Origin: Anarhynchus alexandrinus
Lineage: Eukaryota; Chordata; Aves; Charadriiformes; Charadriidae
Assembly (NCBI GenBank): GCA_008711295.1
Contig: VUYV01000046.1
Coordinates: 1,489,904-1,553,903 of the forward strand
DNA: 64,000 bases
Reading direction: 5' to 3'
Below the pieces are notes generated by a model that did no database searches, had not been told where the DNA came from, and worked only from the letters and a program-made list of their open reading frames with translations. Positions 48,950 through 63,200 of the stretch are shown piece after piece. A program made the position numbers and the translations under genes. Every line of letters begins with the position of its first letter. Positions within the stretch are counted from its first letter, which is position 1.

Positions 48950-50392
48950 GTTAATCCTGGAAGAAAGCTGGTTGTGATGCTCACCATCTTCCCAGTGGTT
49001 CTATCTAAGGGTTGACACAGAGGACTGTGAATACTCTCTGTTGGAAGGGGATCCTAAAAGAAATGATGGCATTGATTATAGTGAATAGTTTAAGTATAAT
49101 CTGAGCCTTCCTTCCCGGAGAGGGAGGCAGTAGTTGGGCTCTCACGTCCTACTAGCCTTCTAACCCAACACAGGAAGGGGTAAAGGATCCCCATGGGTAT
49201 AACGCTCAGGGAGTACAAAGCAGATTCTTGGCCTGCAGAGTAACCCCTCAGAAAAGTGAGACAGAAACCCACTTGGCACAGTCCCGTCTCCCAATACAGG
49301 AACAACGCCTTCCTCTGTAGTGCAAAAAACACACAGCTTGTGCGGTGGGTAGTGATCCGTGACACTGGGAATGTCTGGGTTCTACAAATCATTTGGCTGA
49401 CACCACTTTAGTTGTTGAGAAGAAATTTAGAAAGAGCATGAGTCTTGTTCCAACTCCAGGAAAGGCATTTGTAGTTTCAGCTGACATCCACTGGGACCTA
49501 GCCAGATCCTGAGACTGGGTGTGTTTTAGCAAAAAGCACGACTGAAAGTGTTTGGATAGACCGGTCCTGTTTGAACACTGACCACCCTCCAGGAGTACCC
49601 CAAACACCAGACAGCACCAACTGTTCAGTAACTATTTAGGAAAAGAAATGCTTTCAACAAGCACTTACTCTGTAGCAACAGATGGCTTGAGGCTGCCGTG
49701 AGTAAGAATTCCTAATGAGGTCCTTCTAGTGGAGCTCCTGCAAAGGGCAGAGGAGGGAGAGAAATGTGCCCTAGATTCACAAAAGTGCTCATCTGCACTC
49801 ATGCTGTCCTTCTCTGATCAGCTGTAAGGGAAGAAGCAGAATCTCACTGCCTCCTTGCAGAGATTAACCTCAGTCAGCAAAGTCAAGCCAACGAGAGATA
49901 CAAAACCAAGCAAACAGTTTTAAAAGAAGACATGAGCTGTAAGGTGGATTGTTTTCAAGGTTCATTGTCAGTAAATTTTTATGGCATGTGGAGACCTGGG
50001 ATGGAGCTTTCATATTTGCGAAAGCAATGACGTGTGAGTGGAGTGCTGTGCAGAGAGAGTGAGGCGGAGAGACCCCTTTGCCATCTCTGCTGCAAAATCT
50101 CAGAAAATCAATACTAATAATATTAACACGCAGGGAGGCTGAAATAAAGTGTATGCACCAGGGCTGTGGTATTTAAATATGGTCTTTTCAGTGAGCAGTG
50201 AACAATAACGAGGCATGACAGGGAGAGTAGTTCTCAGATCCAGAATTAATGAGGAACTTAGACCCCCGAAGTTACTTTCTGTGATATCTAATTTTCACTC
50301 TTCTGGCTCTAAAAGTAGAACTGAGATGTCCTGCGTGAGATTTCTGGGTGTCCTATATTATGTACACAGAACAAAATTGGGAGGTGTATTTG
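48950..50392. other. Intergenic DNA left of the 4.9 kb repeat
   Basis: Unique sequence without motifs, apart from the first bases of a CR1 copy at about 50375-50392. It is present only once, unlike the DNA that follows. Confidence 0.55.
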
Positions 50393-51199
50393 GGAGACCA
50401 GAGGGTTGTGCTGCCTTTCAGAGGGACCTCAACAGGCTGGAGAAATGAGATGACAGAACTTCATGAAGTTCAACAAACGGAAATTCCAAGTCCTACCCCT
50501 GGGAAGGAATAACCCCAGGCACCAGTAAAGGCTGGAGAGCAAGTGGCTGGAAAGCAGCTTTGCAGAAAGACATAGAGGTCCTGGTGGACAGCAGGTTGCA
50601 CACGAGCTGGCAATGTGGCCTTGTAGCAAAAAAAAAGGCCAACAGCCTTCTGGGCTATATTAGGCAGAGTATTGCCAGTAGATAAAGGGAGGTGATCCTT
50701 CACCTCTATTCAGTGCTGATGAGACCCATCAGGAGCGCTGTGTCTGGTGCTGGGCTCCTCAGTCCAAGAGAGACATGGGCGTTCTGGAGTAAGTCCACTG
50801 AAGTGCCACGAAGATGGTTCAGGTATTGGAGCATCTGACACACAAGGAGAGGCGGAGAGCTGAAACTATTTAGCCTCGAGAAGAGAAGGTTCAGGGGGAT
50901 CTTATCCATGTGTATAAATATCTGATGGGGTGAAGTAAAGAAGACGGAGCCATCTTGTGATATCCAAGATGTTCTCAGTGGTGCCCAGGGACAGTTCAAA
51001 AGGAAATGACAGAAATTGAAATAGAGGAAATTCCATTTAAATGTAAGAGAAAACACTCCTGTTGGAGGGGGGGAGATTGGGATGGTGGGGGGAAAGACTG
51101 GTGACCCAGACAGTTTGTGGAGTCTCCATCCTTGGAGGTATTCAAAACCTGAATGGACATGTCCCTGAACAAACTCCTGTAGCTGATGCACGGTCCTAT
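50375..51199 (+). mobile_element. CR1 LINE fragment in copy A
   Basis: CAGAGGGTTGTGCTGCCTTTC, GAGGGACCTCAACAGGCTGG, CCTGGTGGACAGCAGGTTG, TCAGGGGGATCTTATCCATG, GGAGTCTCCATCCTTGGAGG and TATTCAAAACCTGAATGGACA occur in CR1 order. The final tail block is missing after about 51199. The left edge lies 18 bases or so before the repeat boundary. Confidence 0.9.
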
Positions 51200-54100
51200 T
51201 GACAAATTAAACAAATAAGTTTTTGAAAATGGGGAAGGACAGTAAAGTCCAAGACTTTAGAGAATAAAGATTTTTTAAAAGAAGTGAGATATAACAAAGT
51301 ATCCATTGGCAAATTTTGTGCCAAAGAAGGAGGAATGCCCAGAGCCAGTAATGGGCTGCTCTGTACTCAGTGTTCAAAGAACTGAACGTCTCTGCCCAGT
51401 TAGACTGAGTCAGGCTGAATCTTTCTTCAAACCCATTTTTTCCTAATGGCATTCTCATATTTGCCATAAAGAACCTCACCAGCTGGGGTGCCGTATGATT
51501 AGGGGTAGGGTGGGACTAGCATGGTTCTGCTGATGTTTCCCTCAAAACCAGAATTCATGGATCATTTAACCACAAATTCCTTAACAGCCCGGTATAGTCT
51601 TGATCAAAATCCAACAGTAGGCCACATGCATCAGTATCATTTATTTAGCTGAATAAAATGTGGAATCTGAAGATTAATAAAGAGGCTTCACTCTGGCATT
51701 TGACTATAGCCGTTGCAGGAAGGATGATAATTTTCTTTTACAGTGACTTAATAATTTATCCCCTGACCACAGGAATATTCATTAAATGTCTTTATTGACC
51801 ATCTGGGCAAACAGAAATTGCACCAGGCTACATCCAAAAGACATTACTCTTTCGAATGCTAGCGGGGCCAGGCCATGGCGTGGGGATAGGATGCTGCAAC
51901 ACTTTTCTTGATTGAGTAGGAAATCTTTGGATCTGAAGAAACTGCAAACTTAAATTGCAAAAGAGTGAAGGGCTCTGTGCACGGGTTGCCTTTTGTGAGG
52001 CAGCCAGATGGTGAATGGGTTGTGCGAGTCCTTGAATAAGAAGGCTGAGAAGCATCTTTCAGCTTATTAGCTGAATCACTGAGTGTGAAAGAAACTTTGA
52101 AACCTGCTAGACTAGAAAGTAGCATATTTATAGAAATGTCTCTGTGAACTGTATTATCTATTCCTGCACTGTGTACTCTATCTGGTATTACTACTATTTG
52201 CTCTTACCTTAGCCCAGCTTGAAATAAAATGATTGAGAGATAATGGGCTAATACTACCTCTTGTCATCCTTTTGGCATGCCAGTCCTTAAAATGAAGTCG
52301 CTGAGATACTCCAACAGCGCTCAATTCCCAGAAAATCCCAAGAGAATGGGAATGTGTGTCCCCTCACACCCCCCAGGATGCCCAGCAGCACGGTACTTGG
52401 GAGCAAGGAGAATCTTTTCATGGCCATTATTAAGCCAGAAGGTCTCAGACGTGCAGCAGGCCCAGGAGCTTTGTGCCGAGACCACAGAGTTTGCAAGGAC
52501 TCTAAGGTAACAGTGCAGAGACATAGACAACAGGCTGATATGGCAGGAACAGACTCCTTCCACTAAGACTGTGTCCTGAGAAGATGGTCCTCTCCCTGGA
52601 AGAAGTGCTTGGCCCAGAGCCCAGATGCTTGGGTTACGGGTGTAGCCCATGAATAGTCTGGGTTTGGGGACGCTACAGTTCATCTATTTCAATTTGCCTG
52701 AGAACCAGCATCAGTGAGTGCAGCACCTGCCACAGAGACAGTCCTGCTTTTTTCATAATGCAGTTTTGTAGCAGATATTGTTACCAGTACAACAAAAGGA
52801 GCCGGGCTTATTGGGCCTGATGATAGAGGTATACGCTGCTGGGTTTTTAGATCTTTCCCTGAGTGTCTCAGTACTTTTCTTGATACCAAGGTTATGAAGG
52901 TTAGTGGTAGTGTGAGAAACAGTTACATCCTTAATCAATCAAAGCCTATTCAGTGAGAAACAGATCAGTGTAACGGAGAGGATTAGTCCTAGCAAAGGTC
53001 CACACAACTGCAGAATAGTAAAACGAATTCCCATCGTCCTCAAGGGATGTGCAGCTAACTATCCCTGTAGCCAGCCAAGTGTCCTGGCAGAGAGATTAAT
53101 TCACTTGAGTGATATCCCCAGGGAAACAGAGCACCTGAGATGTTAAGAACTGGATGGGGTACTGTCTCTGTCTCTCCTTACACAGGGAGTGGTGGGTGAG
53201 AGTCAGCGCACAAGGTGATGGGCAGGGGTGTGGGGTGAGTGTGTGGGGTGTGAGACAAGGGAGGGATGTACCAGCACCCACAGAACATCCCCTTACTGGG
53301 AGATCTGTCTGCCAGGGTGGGGGCCAGCTCAATGCCAGTGCAGCTGAGGGGGGCCCTTCCCATGGGGAGACACTGTCAGGGAGTTCCTTGGTGGACAACC
53401 CAGCCTTGCTGTGCACTGCTGGGATGGAGGGAGAAGGAACAAGGTAGAGGAGCCCTTCGTGCAGCCCCTGGCACAGCAGCGTCCTGGTTCTACAAACACA
53501 AACCCGAGCTGGAAATCCAAATGCTGTTTTCTAAAGAGTAACGTCTAGTGATGTTCCCAGTGTCTGTCACAAGACAGACACACAGACATACAGTCCATAC
53601 CAGACATTGAGGAGGGTGCAGTATAGGTCAATGGCAGTAAGAAGGCCAGAAGGAGCAGTGAGAAGACACAGCAGGATGGCCGAGGGGGACTGGCATCAAA
53701 CAGGGAGCTGGGGACACCTTGTGAGGCACCATTTATCATTGCAAAGTCTTTGTCTCAAGCGTTTTTTTCATGTGTGGTATCAATTAATACTTATCTATGC
53801 CCTCTAGCAAGATGGTTTGTGCTCTTCTCCCAACTCCTACAGGCCAACTGCTCTCAAAGTCACCGCTTTCCCCACTGAGTTGCTGCTGACTTGGAGGAGT
53901 GTAATCAGTATATCACATATACCCTGTGTAAATGTTTTTAATCAGGTCTATCTTGTGGCCAGATCTTGGTATGGGTGGGATTTGGGGGTGGGGGATTATG
54001 GTGTTTCAGCACAGCAGTATGTTATAATGCCGTGGTATAATGCATGATTGATTGGGGTGGTGGGTCATTGCATTACTGCTCTCTTCTGCCAGGTGAACAC

Positions 54101-55311
54101 CACTTAGGGCTGGAATACGAGGTTTATAAACAGGAATTGAGAACTGTTATGAAAGTAGGAGTGACCTGATTACTGCAGACAATTATTACTTTTTGGGGTT
54201 TTTTTTTTTGAGATTTGTTCACTTAAAAGCAGTCCTGATGTTTAAAATCAACACAAAAGCTACTGCTTTGTGGAAAAAGGTTAGAAAAAATAAACGAGTT
54301 GAAAACTCAGAATTAAGAGACTAAATCTCTCCCTTGCAGGCATCCCCTGAAACCACATGGGATCCTGGGCTTTTGGTTTTGAATGTCTGTACTCTGCTGA
54401 AGACAAAAGACAAAGCCAGACCTCCTGGGCTTTGGGCAATGTTTGTGTTCCCTCGTACCTAACCCAACACTGCTGAGCAAAGGGTCTCCATACATCCTAA
54501 ATACTAGCTTCAGATTCAACAGATAGAGGCATACCTCGATGCCAGGAAACTTCCAAGTCACAAATTCTAGGTCTGACATGATTTTTGTAGGTCTCTATAT
54601 GTACTAAGACCTTCTGATCTCACCCTTGGTTTCAATTCACCATCATCCATGCAAACAGCACAGGAGATTCAACAGTCTGCTCCCTGAGGTCAGGTCTGGT
54701 TCCAGACTTCTGAATCTCAGGGTTGGCAGTATGGGACAGTATCTCTTCTCAATTTTCCCACCTTGTTATGCAGTACCAAGAGGGTTTGGAGAGGTATTTG
54801 ACCTTCAGTGCTTGTCTTGCCAACCTACTGGAGCAACTGATGTTTAGCTGCCCGAGAGGAGTGAAACGCAAAACTCAAAATCATTAAAGCAATTTAGTTT
54901 AAAAATTCAAGCAGCAATGTAAACAAGGATGAACAAAAGCCAAGACCTCACATCCAAAGCCAGCTTTTGGTTGTCTGGGAATGCAGAAGGCTATGTTTGA
55001 TCTTCCTCCCTCAGTGAGTGTTTTCAGGGCAGGGCTGGGCTTTCTGCGTCAAAAGCATTTTTTTACACAGCCAGGACATGGTATAGTTCTTTAAATGCAG
55101 TACAGCTTGTCCAAGGAGTCATCAGTACCATGTCTCTCACTCAGACTTGTGCATTTGCAACTTGTTTATCTCCCTTCCGCAAGATAGATATTAGGCTTTT
55201 GCAACAGGAGGTGGGTAAATTTCTCCCAAAGAGCCAAACTCAGCTCTGGAAAAATGGGATTGCAGCAACATCCCTGCATGGGGCTGACAGGGGGGAACAG
55301 GACACGTCTGA
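50393..55311 (+). repeat. 4.9 kb direct repeat, copy A
   Basis: Starting at GGAGACCAGAGGG, 4919 bases recur almost perfectly as copy B, with offset 4920 before the indel and 4900 after it. Differences noticed: T/C at 51363/56263, A/G at 51720/56620, G/A at 52835/57735, T/C at 54105/59005 (positions within a base or so), and a 20-base segment at 50597-50616 present only in this copy. Copy A ends exactly at the N at 55312. Apart from the CR1 at its left end it has no recognised gene or transposon. Confidence 0.97.
51200..55311. other. Unique part of copy A, nothing recognised
   Basis: It contains a GT/GGGGTG-rich patch at about 53205-53260 and a T10 run near 54200. No exon or RNA is seen. The same holds for the matching part of copy B. 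Confidence 0.55.
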
Positions 55312-55312
55312 N
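55312..55312. other. Single N exactly at the junction of the two copies
   Basis: The N separates the last base of copy A from the first base of copy B, pointing to a contig boundary. Confidence 0.9.
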
Positions 55313-56099
55313 GGAGACCAGAGGGTTGTGCTGCCTTTCAGAGGGACCTCAACAGGCTGGAGAAATGAGATGACAGAACTTCATGAAGTTCAACAAACGG
55401 AAATTCCAAGTCCTACCCCTGGGAAGGAATAACCCCAGGCACCAGTAAAGGCTGGAGAGCAAGTGGCTGGAAAGCAGCTTTGCAGAAAGACATAGAGGTC
55501 CTGGTGGACAGCAGGTGGCCTTGTAGCAAAAAAAAAGGCCAACAGCCTTCTGGGCTATATTAGGCAGAGTATTGCCAGTAGATAAAGGGAGGTGATCCTT
55601 CACCTCTATTCAGTGCTGATGAGACCCATCAGGAGCGCTGTGTCTGGTGCTGGGCTCCTCAGTCCAAGAGAGACATGGGCGTTCTGGAGTAAGTCCACTG
55701 AAGTGCCACGAAGATGGTTCAGGTATTGGAGCATCTGACACACAAGGAGAGGCGGAGAGCTGAAACTATTTAGCCTCGAGAAGAGAAGGTTCAGGGGGAT
55801 CTTATCCATGTGTATAAATATCTGATGGGGTGAAGTAAAGAAGACGGAGCCATCTTGTGATATCCAAGATGTTCTCAGTGGTGCCCAGGGACAGTTCAAA
55901 AGGAAATGACAGAAATTGAAATAGAGGAAATTCCATTTAAATGTAAGAGAAAACACTCCTGTTGGAGGGGGGGAGATTGGGATGGTGGGGGGAAAGACTG
56001 GTGACCCAGACAGTTTGTGGAGTCTCCATCCTTGGAGGTATTCAAAACCTGAATGGACATGTCCCTGAACAAACTCCTGTAGCTGATGCACGGTCCTAT
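55313..56099 (+). mobile_element. CR1 LINE fragment in copy B
   Basis: Same element as at 50375-51199, but without the first bases that lie outside the repeat, and with the 20-base deletion. Confidence 0.9.
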
Positions 56100-59000
56100 T
56101 GACAAATTAAACAAATAAGTTTTTGAAAATGGGGAAGGACAGTAAAGTCCAAGACTTTAGAGAATAAAGATTTTTTAAAAGAAGTGAGATATAACAAAGT
56201 ATCCATTGGCAAATTTTGTGCCAAAGAAGGAGGAATGCCCAGAGCCAGTAATGGGCTGCTCTGCACTCAGTGTTCAAAGAACTGAACGTCTCTGCCCAGT
56301 TAGACTGAGTCAGGCTGAATCTTTCTTCAAACCCATTTTTTCCTAATGGCATTCTCATATTTGCCATAAAGAACCTCACCAGCTGGGGTGCCGTATGATT
56401 AGGGGTAGGGTGGGACTAGCATGGTTCTGCTGATGTTTCCCTCAAAACCAGAATTCATGGATCATTTAACCACAAATTCCTTAACAGCCCGGTATAGTCT
56501 TGATCAAAATCCAACAGTAGGCCACATGCATCAGTATCATTTATTTAGCTGAATAAAATGTGGAATCTGAAGATTAATAAAGAGGCTTCACTCTGGCATT
56601 TGACTATAGCCGTTGCAGGGAGGATGATAATTTTCTTTTACAGTGACTTAATAATTTATCCCCTGACCACAGGAATATTCATTAAATGTCTTTATTGACC
56701 ATCTGGGCAAACAGAAATTGCACCAGGCTACATCCAAAAGACATTACTCTTTCGAATGCTAGCGGGGCCAGGCCATGGCGTGGGGATAGGATGCTGCAAC
56801 ACTTTTCTTGATTGAGTAGGAAATCTTTGGATCTGAAGAAACTGCAAACTTAAATTGCAAAAGAGTGAAGGGCTCTGTGCACGGGTTGCCTTTTGTGAGG
56901 CAGCCAGATGGTGAATGGGTTGTGCGAGTCCTTGAATAAGAAGGCTGAGAAGCATCTTTCAGCTTATTAGCTGAATCACTGAGTGTGAAAGAAACTTTGA
57001 AACCTGCTAGACTAGAAAGTAGCATATTTATAGAAATGTCTCTGTGAACTGTATTATCTATTCCTGCACTGTGTACTCTATCTGGTATTACTACTATTTG
57101 CTCTTACCTTAGCCCAGCTTGAAATAAAATGATTGAGAGATAATGGGCTAATACTACCTCTTGTCATCCTTTTGGCATGCCAGTCCTTAAAATGAAGTCG
57201 CTGAGATACTCCAACAGCGCTCAATTCCCAGAAAATCCCAAGAGAATGGGAATGTGTGTCCCCTCACACCCCCCAGGATGCCCAGCAGCACGGTACTTGG
57301 GAGCAAGGAGAATCTTTTCATGGCCATTATTAAGCCAGAAGGTCTCAGACGTGCAGCAGGCCCAGGAGCTTTGTGCCGAGACCACAGAGTTTGCAAGGAC
57401 TCTAAGGTAACAGTGCAGAGACATAGACAACAGGCTGATATGGCAGGAACAGACTCCTTCCACTAAGACTGTGTCCTGAGAAGATGGTCCTCTCCCTGGA
57501 AGAAGTGCTTGGCCCAGAGCCCAGATGCTTGGGTTACGGGTGTAGCCCATGAATAGTCTGGGTTTGGGGACGCTACAGTTCATCTATTTCAATTTGCCTG
57601 AGAACCAGCATCAGTGAGTGCAGCACCTGCCACAGAGACAGTCCTGCTTTTTTCATAATGCAGTTTTGTAGCAGATATTGTTACCAGTACAACAAAAGGA
57701 GCCGGGCTTATTGGGCCTGATGATAGAGGTATACACTGCTGGGTTTTTAGATCTTTCCCTGAGTGTCTCAGTACTTTTCTTGATACCAAGGTTATGAAGG
57801 TTAGTGGTAGTGTGAGAAACAGTTACATCCTTAATCAATCAAAGCCTATTCAGTGAGAAACAGATCAGTGTAACGGAGAGGATTAGTCCTAGCAAAGGTC
57901 CACACAACTGCAGAATAGTAAAACGAATTCCCATCGTCCTCAAGGGATGTGCAGCTAACTATCCCTGTAGCCAGCCAAGTGTCCTGGCAGAGAGATTAAT
58001 TCACTTGAGTGATATCCCCAGGGAAACAGAGCACCTGAGATGTTAAGAACTGGATGGGGTACTGTCTCTGTCTCTCCTTACACAGGGAGTGGTGGGTGAG
58101 AGTCAGCGCACAAGGTGATGGGCAGGGGTGTGGGGTGAGTGTGTGGGGTGTGAGACAAGGGAGGGATGTACCAGCACCCACAGAACATCCCCTTACTGGG
58201 AGATCTGTCTGCCAGGGTGGGGGCCAGCTCAATGCCAGTGCAGCTGAGGGGGGCCCTTCCCATGGGGAGACACTGTCAGGGAGTTCCTTGGTGGACAACC
58301 CAGCCTTGCTGTGCACTGCTGGGATGGAGGGAGAAGGAACAAGGTAGAGGAGCCCTTCGTGCAGCCCCTGGCACAGCAGCGTCCTGGTTCTACAAACACA
58401 AACCCGAGCTGGAAATCCAAATGCTGTTTTCTAAAGAGTAACGTCTAGTGATGTTCCCAGTGTCTGTCACAAGACAGACACACAGACATACAGTCCATAC
58501 CAGACATTGAGGAGGGTGCAGTATAGGTCAATGGCAGTAAGAAGGCCAGAAGGAGCAGTGAGAAGACACAGCAGGATGGCCGAGGGGGACTGGCATCAAA
58601 CAGGGAGCTGGGGACACCTTGTGAGGCACCATTTATCATTGCAAAGTCTTTGTCTCAAGCGTTTTTTTCATGTGTGGTATCAATTAATACTTATCTATGC
58701 CCTCTAGCAAGATGGTTTGTGCTCTTCTCCCAACTCCTACAGGCCAACTGCTCTCAAAGTCACCGCTTTCCCCACTGAGTTGCTGCTGACTTGGAGGAGT
58801 GTAATCAGTATATCACATATACCCTGTGTAAATGTTTTTAATCAGGTCTATCTTGTGGCCAGATCTTGGTATGGGTGGGATTTGGGGGTGGGGGATTATG
58901 GTGTTTCAGCACAGCAGTATGTTATAATGCCGTGGTATAATGCATGATTGATTGGGGTGGTGGGTCATTGCATTACTGCTCTCTTCTGCCAGGTGAACAC

Positions 59001-60211
59001 CACTCAGGGCTGGAATACGAGGTTTATAAACAGGAATTGAGAACTGTTATGAAAGTAGGAGTGACCTGATTACTGCAGACAATTATTACTTTTTGGGGTT
59101 TTTTTTTTTGAGATTTGTTCACTTAAAAGCAGTCCTGATGTTTAAAATCAACACAAAAGCTACTGCTTTGTGGAAAAAGGTTAGAAAAAATAAACGAGTT
59201 GAAAACTCAGAATTAAGAGACTAAATCTCTCCCTTGCAGGCATCCCCTGAAACCACATGGGATCCTGGGCTTTTGGTTTTGAATGTCTGTACTCTGCTGA
59301 AGACAAAAGACAAAGCCAGACCTCCTGGGCTTTGGGCAATGTTTGTGTTCCCTCGTACCTAACCCAACACTGCTGAGCAAAGGGTCTCCATACATCCTAA
59401 ATACTAGCTTCAGATTCAACAGATAGAGGCATACCTCGATGCCAGGAAACTTCCAAGTCACAAATTCTAGGTCTGACATGATTTTTGTAGGTCTCTATAT
59501 GTACTAAGACCTTCTGATCTCACCCTTGGTTTCAATTCACCATCATCCATGCAAACAGCACAGGAGATTCAACAGTCTGCTCCCTGAGGTCAGGTCTGGT
59601 TCCAGACTTCTGAATCTCAGGGTTGGCAGTATGGGACAGTATCTCTTCTCAATTTTCCCACCTTGTTATGCAGTACCAAGAGGGTTTGGAGAGGTATTTG
59701 ACCTTCAGTGCTTGTCTTGCCAACCTACTGGAGCAACTGATGTTTAGCTGCCCGAGAGGAGTGAAACGCAAAACTCAAAATCATTAAAGCAATTTAGTTT
59801 AAAAATTCAAGCAGCAATGTAAACAAGGATGAACAAAAGCCAAGACCTCACATCCAAAGCCAGCTTTTGGTTGTCTGGGAATGCAGAAGGCTATGTTTGA
59901 TCTTCCTCCCTCAGTGAGTGTTTTCAGGGCAGGGCTGGGCTTTCTGCGTCAAAAGCATTTTTTTACACAGCCAGGACATGGTATAGTTCTTTAAATGCAG
60001 TACAGCTTGTCCAAGGAGTCATCAGTACCATGTCTCTCACTCAGACTTGTGCATTTGCAACTTGTTTATCTCCCTTCCGCAAGATAGATATTAGGCTTTT
60101 GCAACAGGAGGTGGGTAAATTTCTCCCAAAGAGCCAAACTCAGCTCTGGAAAAATGGGATTGCAGCAACATCCCTGCATGGGGCTGACAGGGGGGAACAG
60201 GACACGTCTGA
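55313..60211 (+). repeat. 4.9 kb direct repeat, copy B
   Basis: 4899 bases nearly identical to copy A, lacking 20 bases after 55516. It begins at the first base after the N and ends where copy A meets the N; beyond 60211 the sequence is new (CTGAGTTATTGG). Confidence 0.97.
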
Positions 60212-63200
60212 CTGAGTTATTGGGGGAATTAATTATTTTTTTTTTCCTGAGGACTCCCTTCCCTTTCTGTGGAAGTTATTTTTTCACTTGCACTCTCTCT
60301 GCTCTTCAAACTGATGTATAAGCTGTTTGCAAAGTGCCTAACACAGATGGCACTATCTGAGTCTGCTGCGGGTATTAATGGATAATTGAAGCAGTAATGC
60401 AAGTGAACAGTGAGCATCCTCCAGTGTGTAATTCACTGGTGTCCTCACTTCTACAGAAACTCACAGATCACCAGCTGATCCAAGGTCTATTGAGGAGGAG
60501 GAAAAAAACCACCCACATACACAAACATAGATTCTACCTTGTTTTAAGACTTCCTGAATCTTACAGTGAGATTTGAATGAAAAACATTATTTCTGAAAAT
60601 AGTAACTTCAATAGTTAAAAAGAAATATAGGAAGGCAATGCAATCTCCCTGCAGGTGCAGATAACCTTCTGGGACTTACACCTGAGACAGAGAAGGTAAA
60701 GCATAACTCACAGAGAATAGAGAAAGGATGAAAAAAAAAAATCTCTGAAAAGCTTTCATCAAAGAAAATTGAATTTAGGGGATGAATTTGCCCCATAAAT
60801 CTAGGAGTAAAAATAGCCAAGGCTGGCTGATAGTGGTCTGAAAAATGAGTTCAGTTAGAACGGTCACAGCTTTGATGGATAGGGGAGCTGCTTCTTATCA
60901 GGTCAGGCCAGTAATGGAAAGGCAATGGGATAATCATCAAATAATTCTTTTTACTACCTATCAGTTACACATAAGTGGTTGCCTTACAGAACCAGTTAAC
61001 TGGTGACAGTAAATCTGAGCAGAGCCTGTATGCTCCAAATGAGGATCTCCTTGTACTCCTCCCTTACTCGTTCGAGTGCATTTTGTTTTTCCATCTCTGG
61101 TGTTGCCCGGGTTAGCTCTGACTAAGTGCCGTTGCCATCTGATAGTGTCTCGGCACCTGTGGGAAATGTGCTAGAGACGCCACACTAGTTTCAAGCAGAC
61201 ATGCATCACCAGCAAGCCCCCATCCCCAGACTTAACTGGTTTCTCCAGTGCAGCTAAGCTGAGATGCTTTAAAAGATTTATTTTTCAGATAAGAGTAAAG
61301 CTGAAGTCATGACTATGGGGGTCCTTAGAATAATGCTCTTGTTACTATTGTTACTGCTACTGCTAATACTAATACTTTTACTAATACAGGTGATATAGCT
61401 TACCTAGTAGTGCTAATGATAAAAGCATCAGGAATAATAATAACAAAGACATTTTTCTCATTCTTCCTGAGCGCTAAAACTTCCCTGGCAAAACAATTAA
61501 AAGAATAGCACTGAATCCCCAGCACCATCTGGCCTTGGAGACCTGCAGTTTATCCATGCAGAAATTTCCTGCGGTGTCACTTTGGAGCTAGTGTTCTTTA
61601 AGTTTGCTGCAGGGGTGCCTTTAAAATGGGGGATGAAGGGTGGGTGGGTGTATGTGTGAAAATAAATAGGCTAGTGGCTGTGTTGAGGCCGTAAGGAGTT
61701 ACAAACATAGTATTAGAATCCAGTGATAAAATTTTGACCATGGCCGTGTTCACATGGATATGTGATATGTCTCTGAAGCTCATTTACAATTTTCAGAGCA
61801 GAAATGATGCCTCTATAGCCAGATACCTGGTTGCTCCCTGTGTTTCCAAGTCGCAATATACTTCTGTTTTATAAAACATTGACCCTGATCGTATTGTGGG
61901 TCAACTCTCGTACTGAGGCACGGTGTATACATAGAATAGCCAGGTCAAGATCTTGTCTGGCCCATGACACTTATTGTTTCCAGTTTAATGGAGATAACCC
62001 CAGAACTGGGCAGAAAGGGTGGCTATTGGTATGGCACAGTCCCAGTTGTTTCTCTTACTTGGGATGTTCCTTAGGAAATAAACTATCTTTTAGTGTAATG
62101 GTGTATGCTTGGTCATGACAAGGTTGCATCCATCAATGAAGTTACCAAGTTTCTGCAAAGCAACTGGAAACCTGCAGTGATGCCCTGTGCTCCCTGCTCT
62201 CCTCAGCTGCAGAGTAGAAGACATTGACCTTTCTCACTGAGCGGGGGCCATCTTTTAATTTACCGCTTAATAACTTTTTCAGTGGAGTCCTAATTTTATT
62301 TGGGCTTTGGATGGTGCTGTACTGTTTATACAATAAGTGTTTGTAAAAGGGAAATGGTTACTTCTTCACGCATCTCCTTCTCTTTTTACCCCCCCCCCCC
62401 AAAAAAAATCTGCCAAAAGAAAAATACTCACCGTTTGATTACTAGTGATGTTGCCTTTGTAGTTTTCATCAGTAATTCCTCATCTTCAGAGCTTCAGCTA
62501 TTCACAAAGCTGTGCAGTTTTGCTTCTGAAGCACCACAATATTCGGTGGAGCTTGAGCCAACTCACGAGTTTAATTAGTTATGTGACTTAAAGGAAAACA
62601 CGGTTGCAGTTTCCTACATGCCATGTCACACTGCGCATCTGTCAAATAGGCTGTGGGAGTCTTCCAAGAAGTGCTTGCCCTGTTATTCAGAAAGCCAAGG
62701 CCTTTTGTTCCTTCAGTGGCAGCTTGACTTAATAATTAATACTTAGCACTGTGTAAACATGAGTTAATGAATCCTCATGCTACCCCAAGGCTAAGGATTA
62801 GTGCTTCCCTTACATGAAGGGGGAGACGGCCACAGCAAGCCCCGTTGTGTCTTCTCCAGTTATGATGGCCCAGGAAACTTCAGGACTGTGATGCCCCTTT
62901 AGAAGAAACTGTCTTTAGACAACAAACTGGCACAGGAGGGTTTTTTTATTCAGGGATAGTAGGAAGAAACACTGAGTACAGTCAATCTGTGCTTCTGGAC
63001 CCTGATCTTCTTGCTGGTGCAGCAGAAGGCCATGATACCCACTCTTTCCAGACATAGGCAGGAATTCATGCTGCTGTGAGTGGGGCTTGCTGACATAAAT
63101 TCAACTTCCATGTCAAAATTATTCTTAAGGGACTGTGACTCTCATGGCAGCTCCTCCTTGACCTTTTTGAAGGTTTGATGTCATAGACTCGGATACATAG

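Noticed and set aside
50706..51191. 161-codon minus-strand frame repeated identically at 55606-56091
   Set aside because: It is the antisense of a CR1 fragment. Its perfect preservation reflects the copied 4.9 kb block and is not protein-level conservation.
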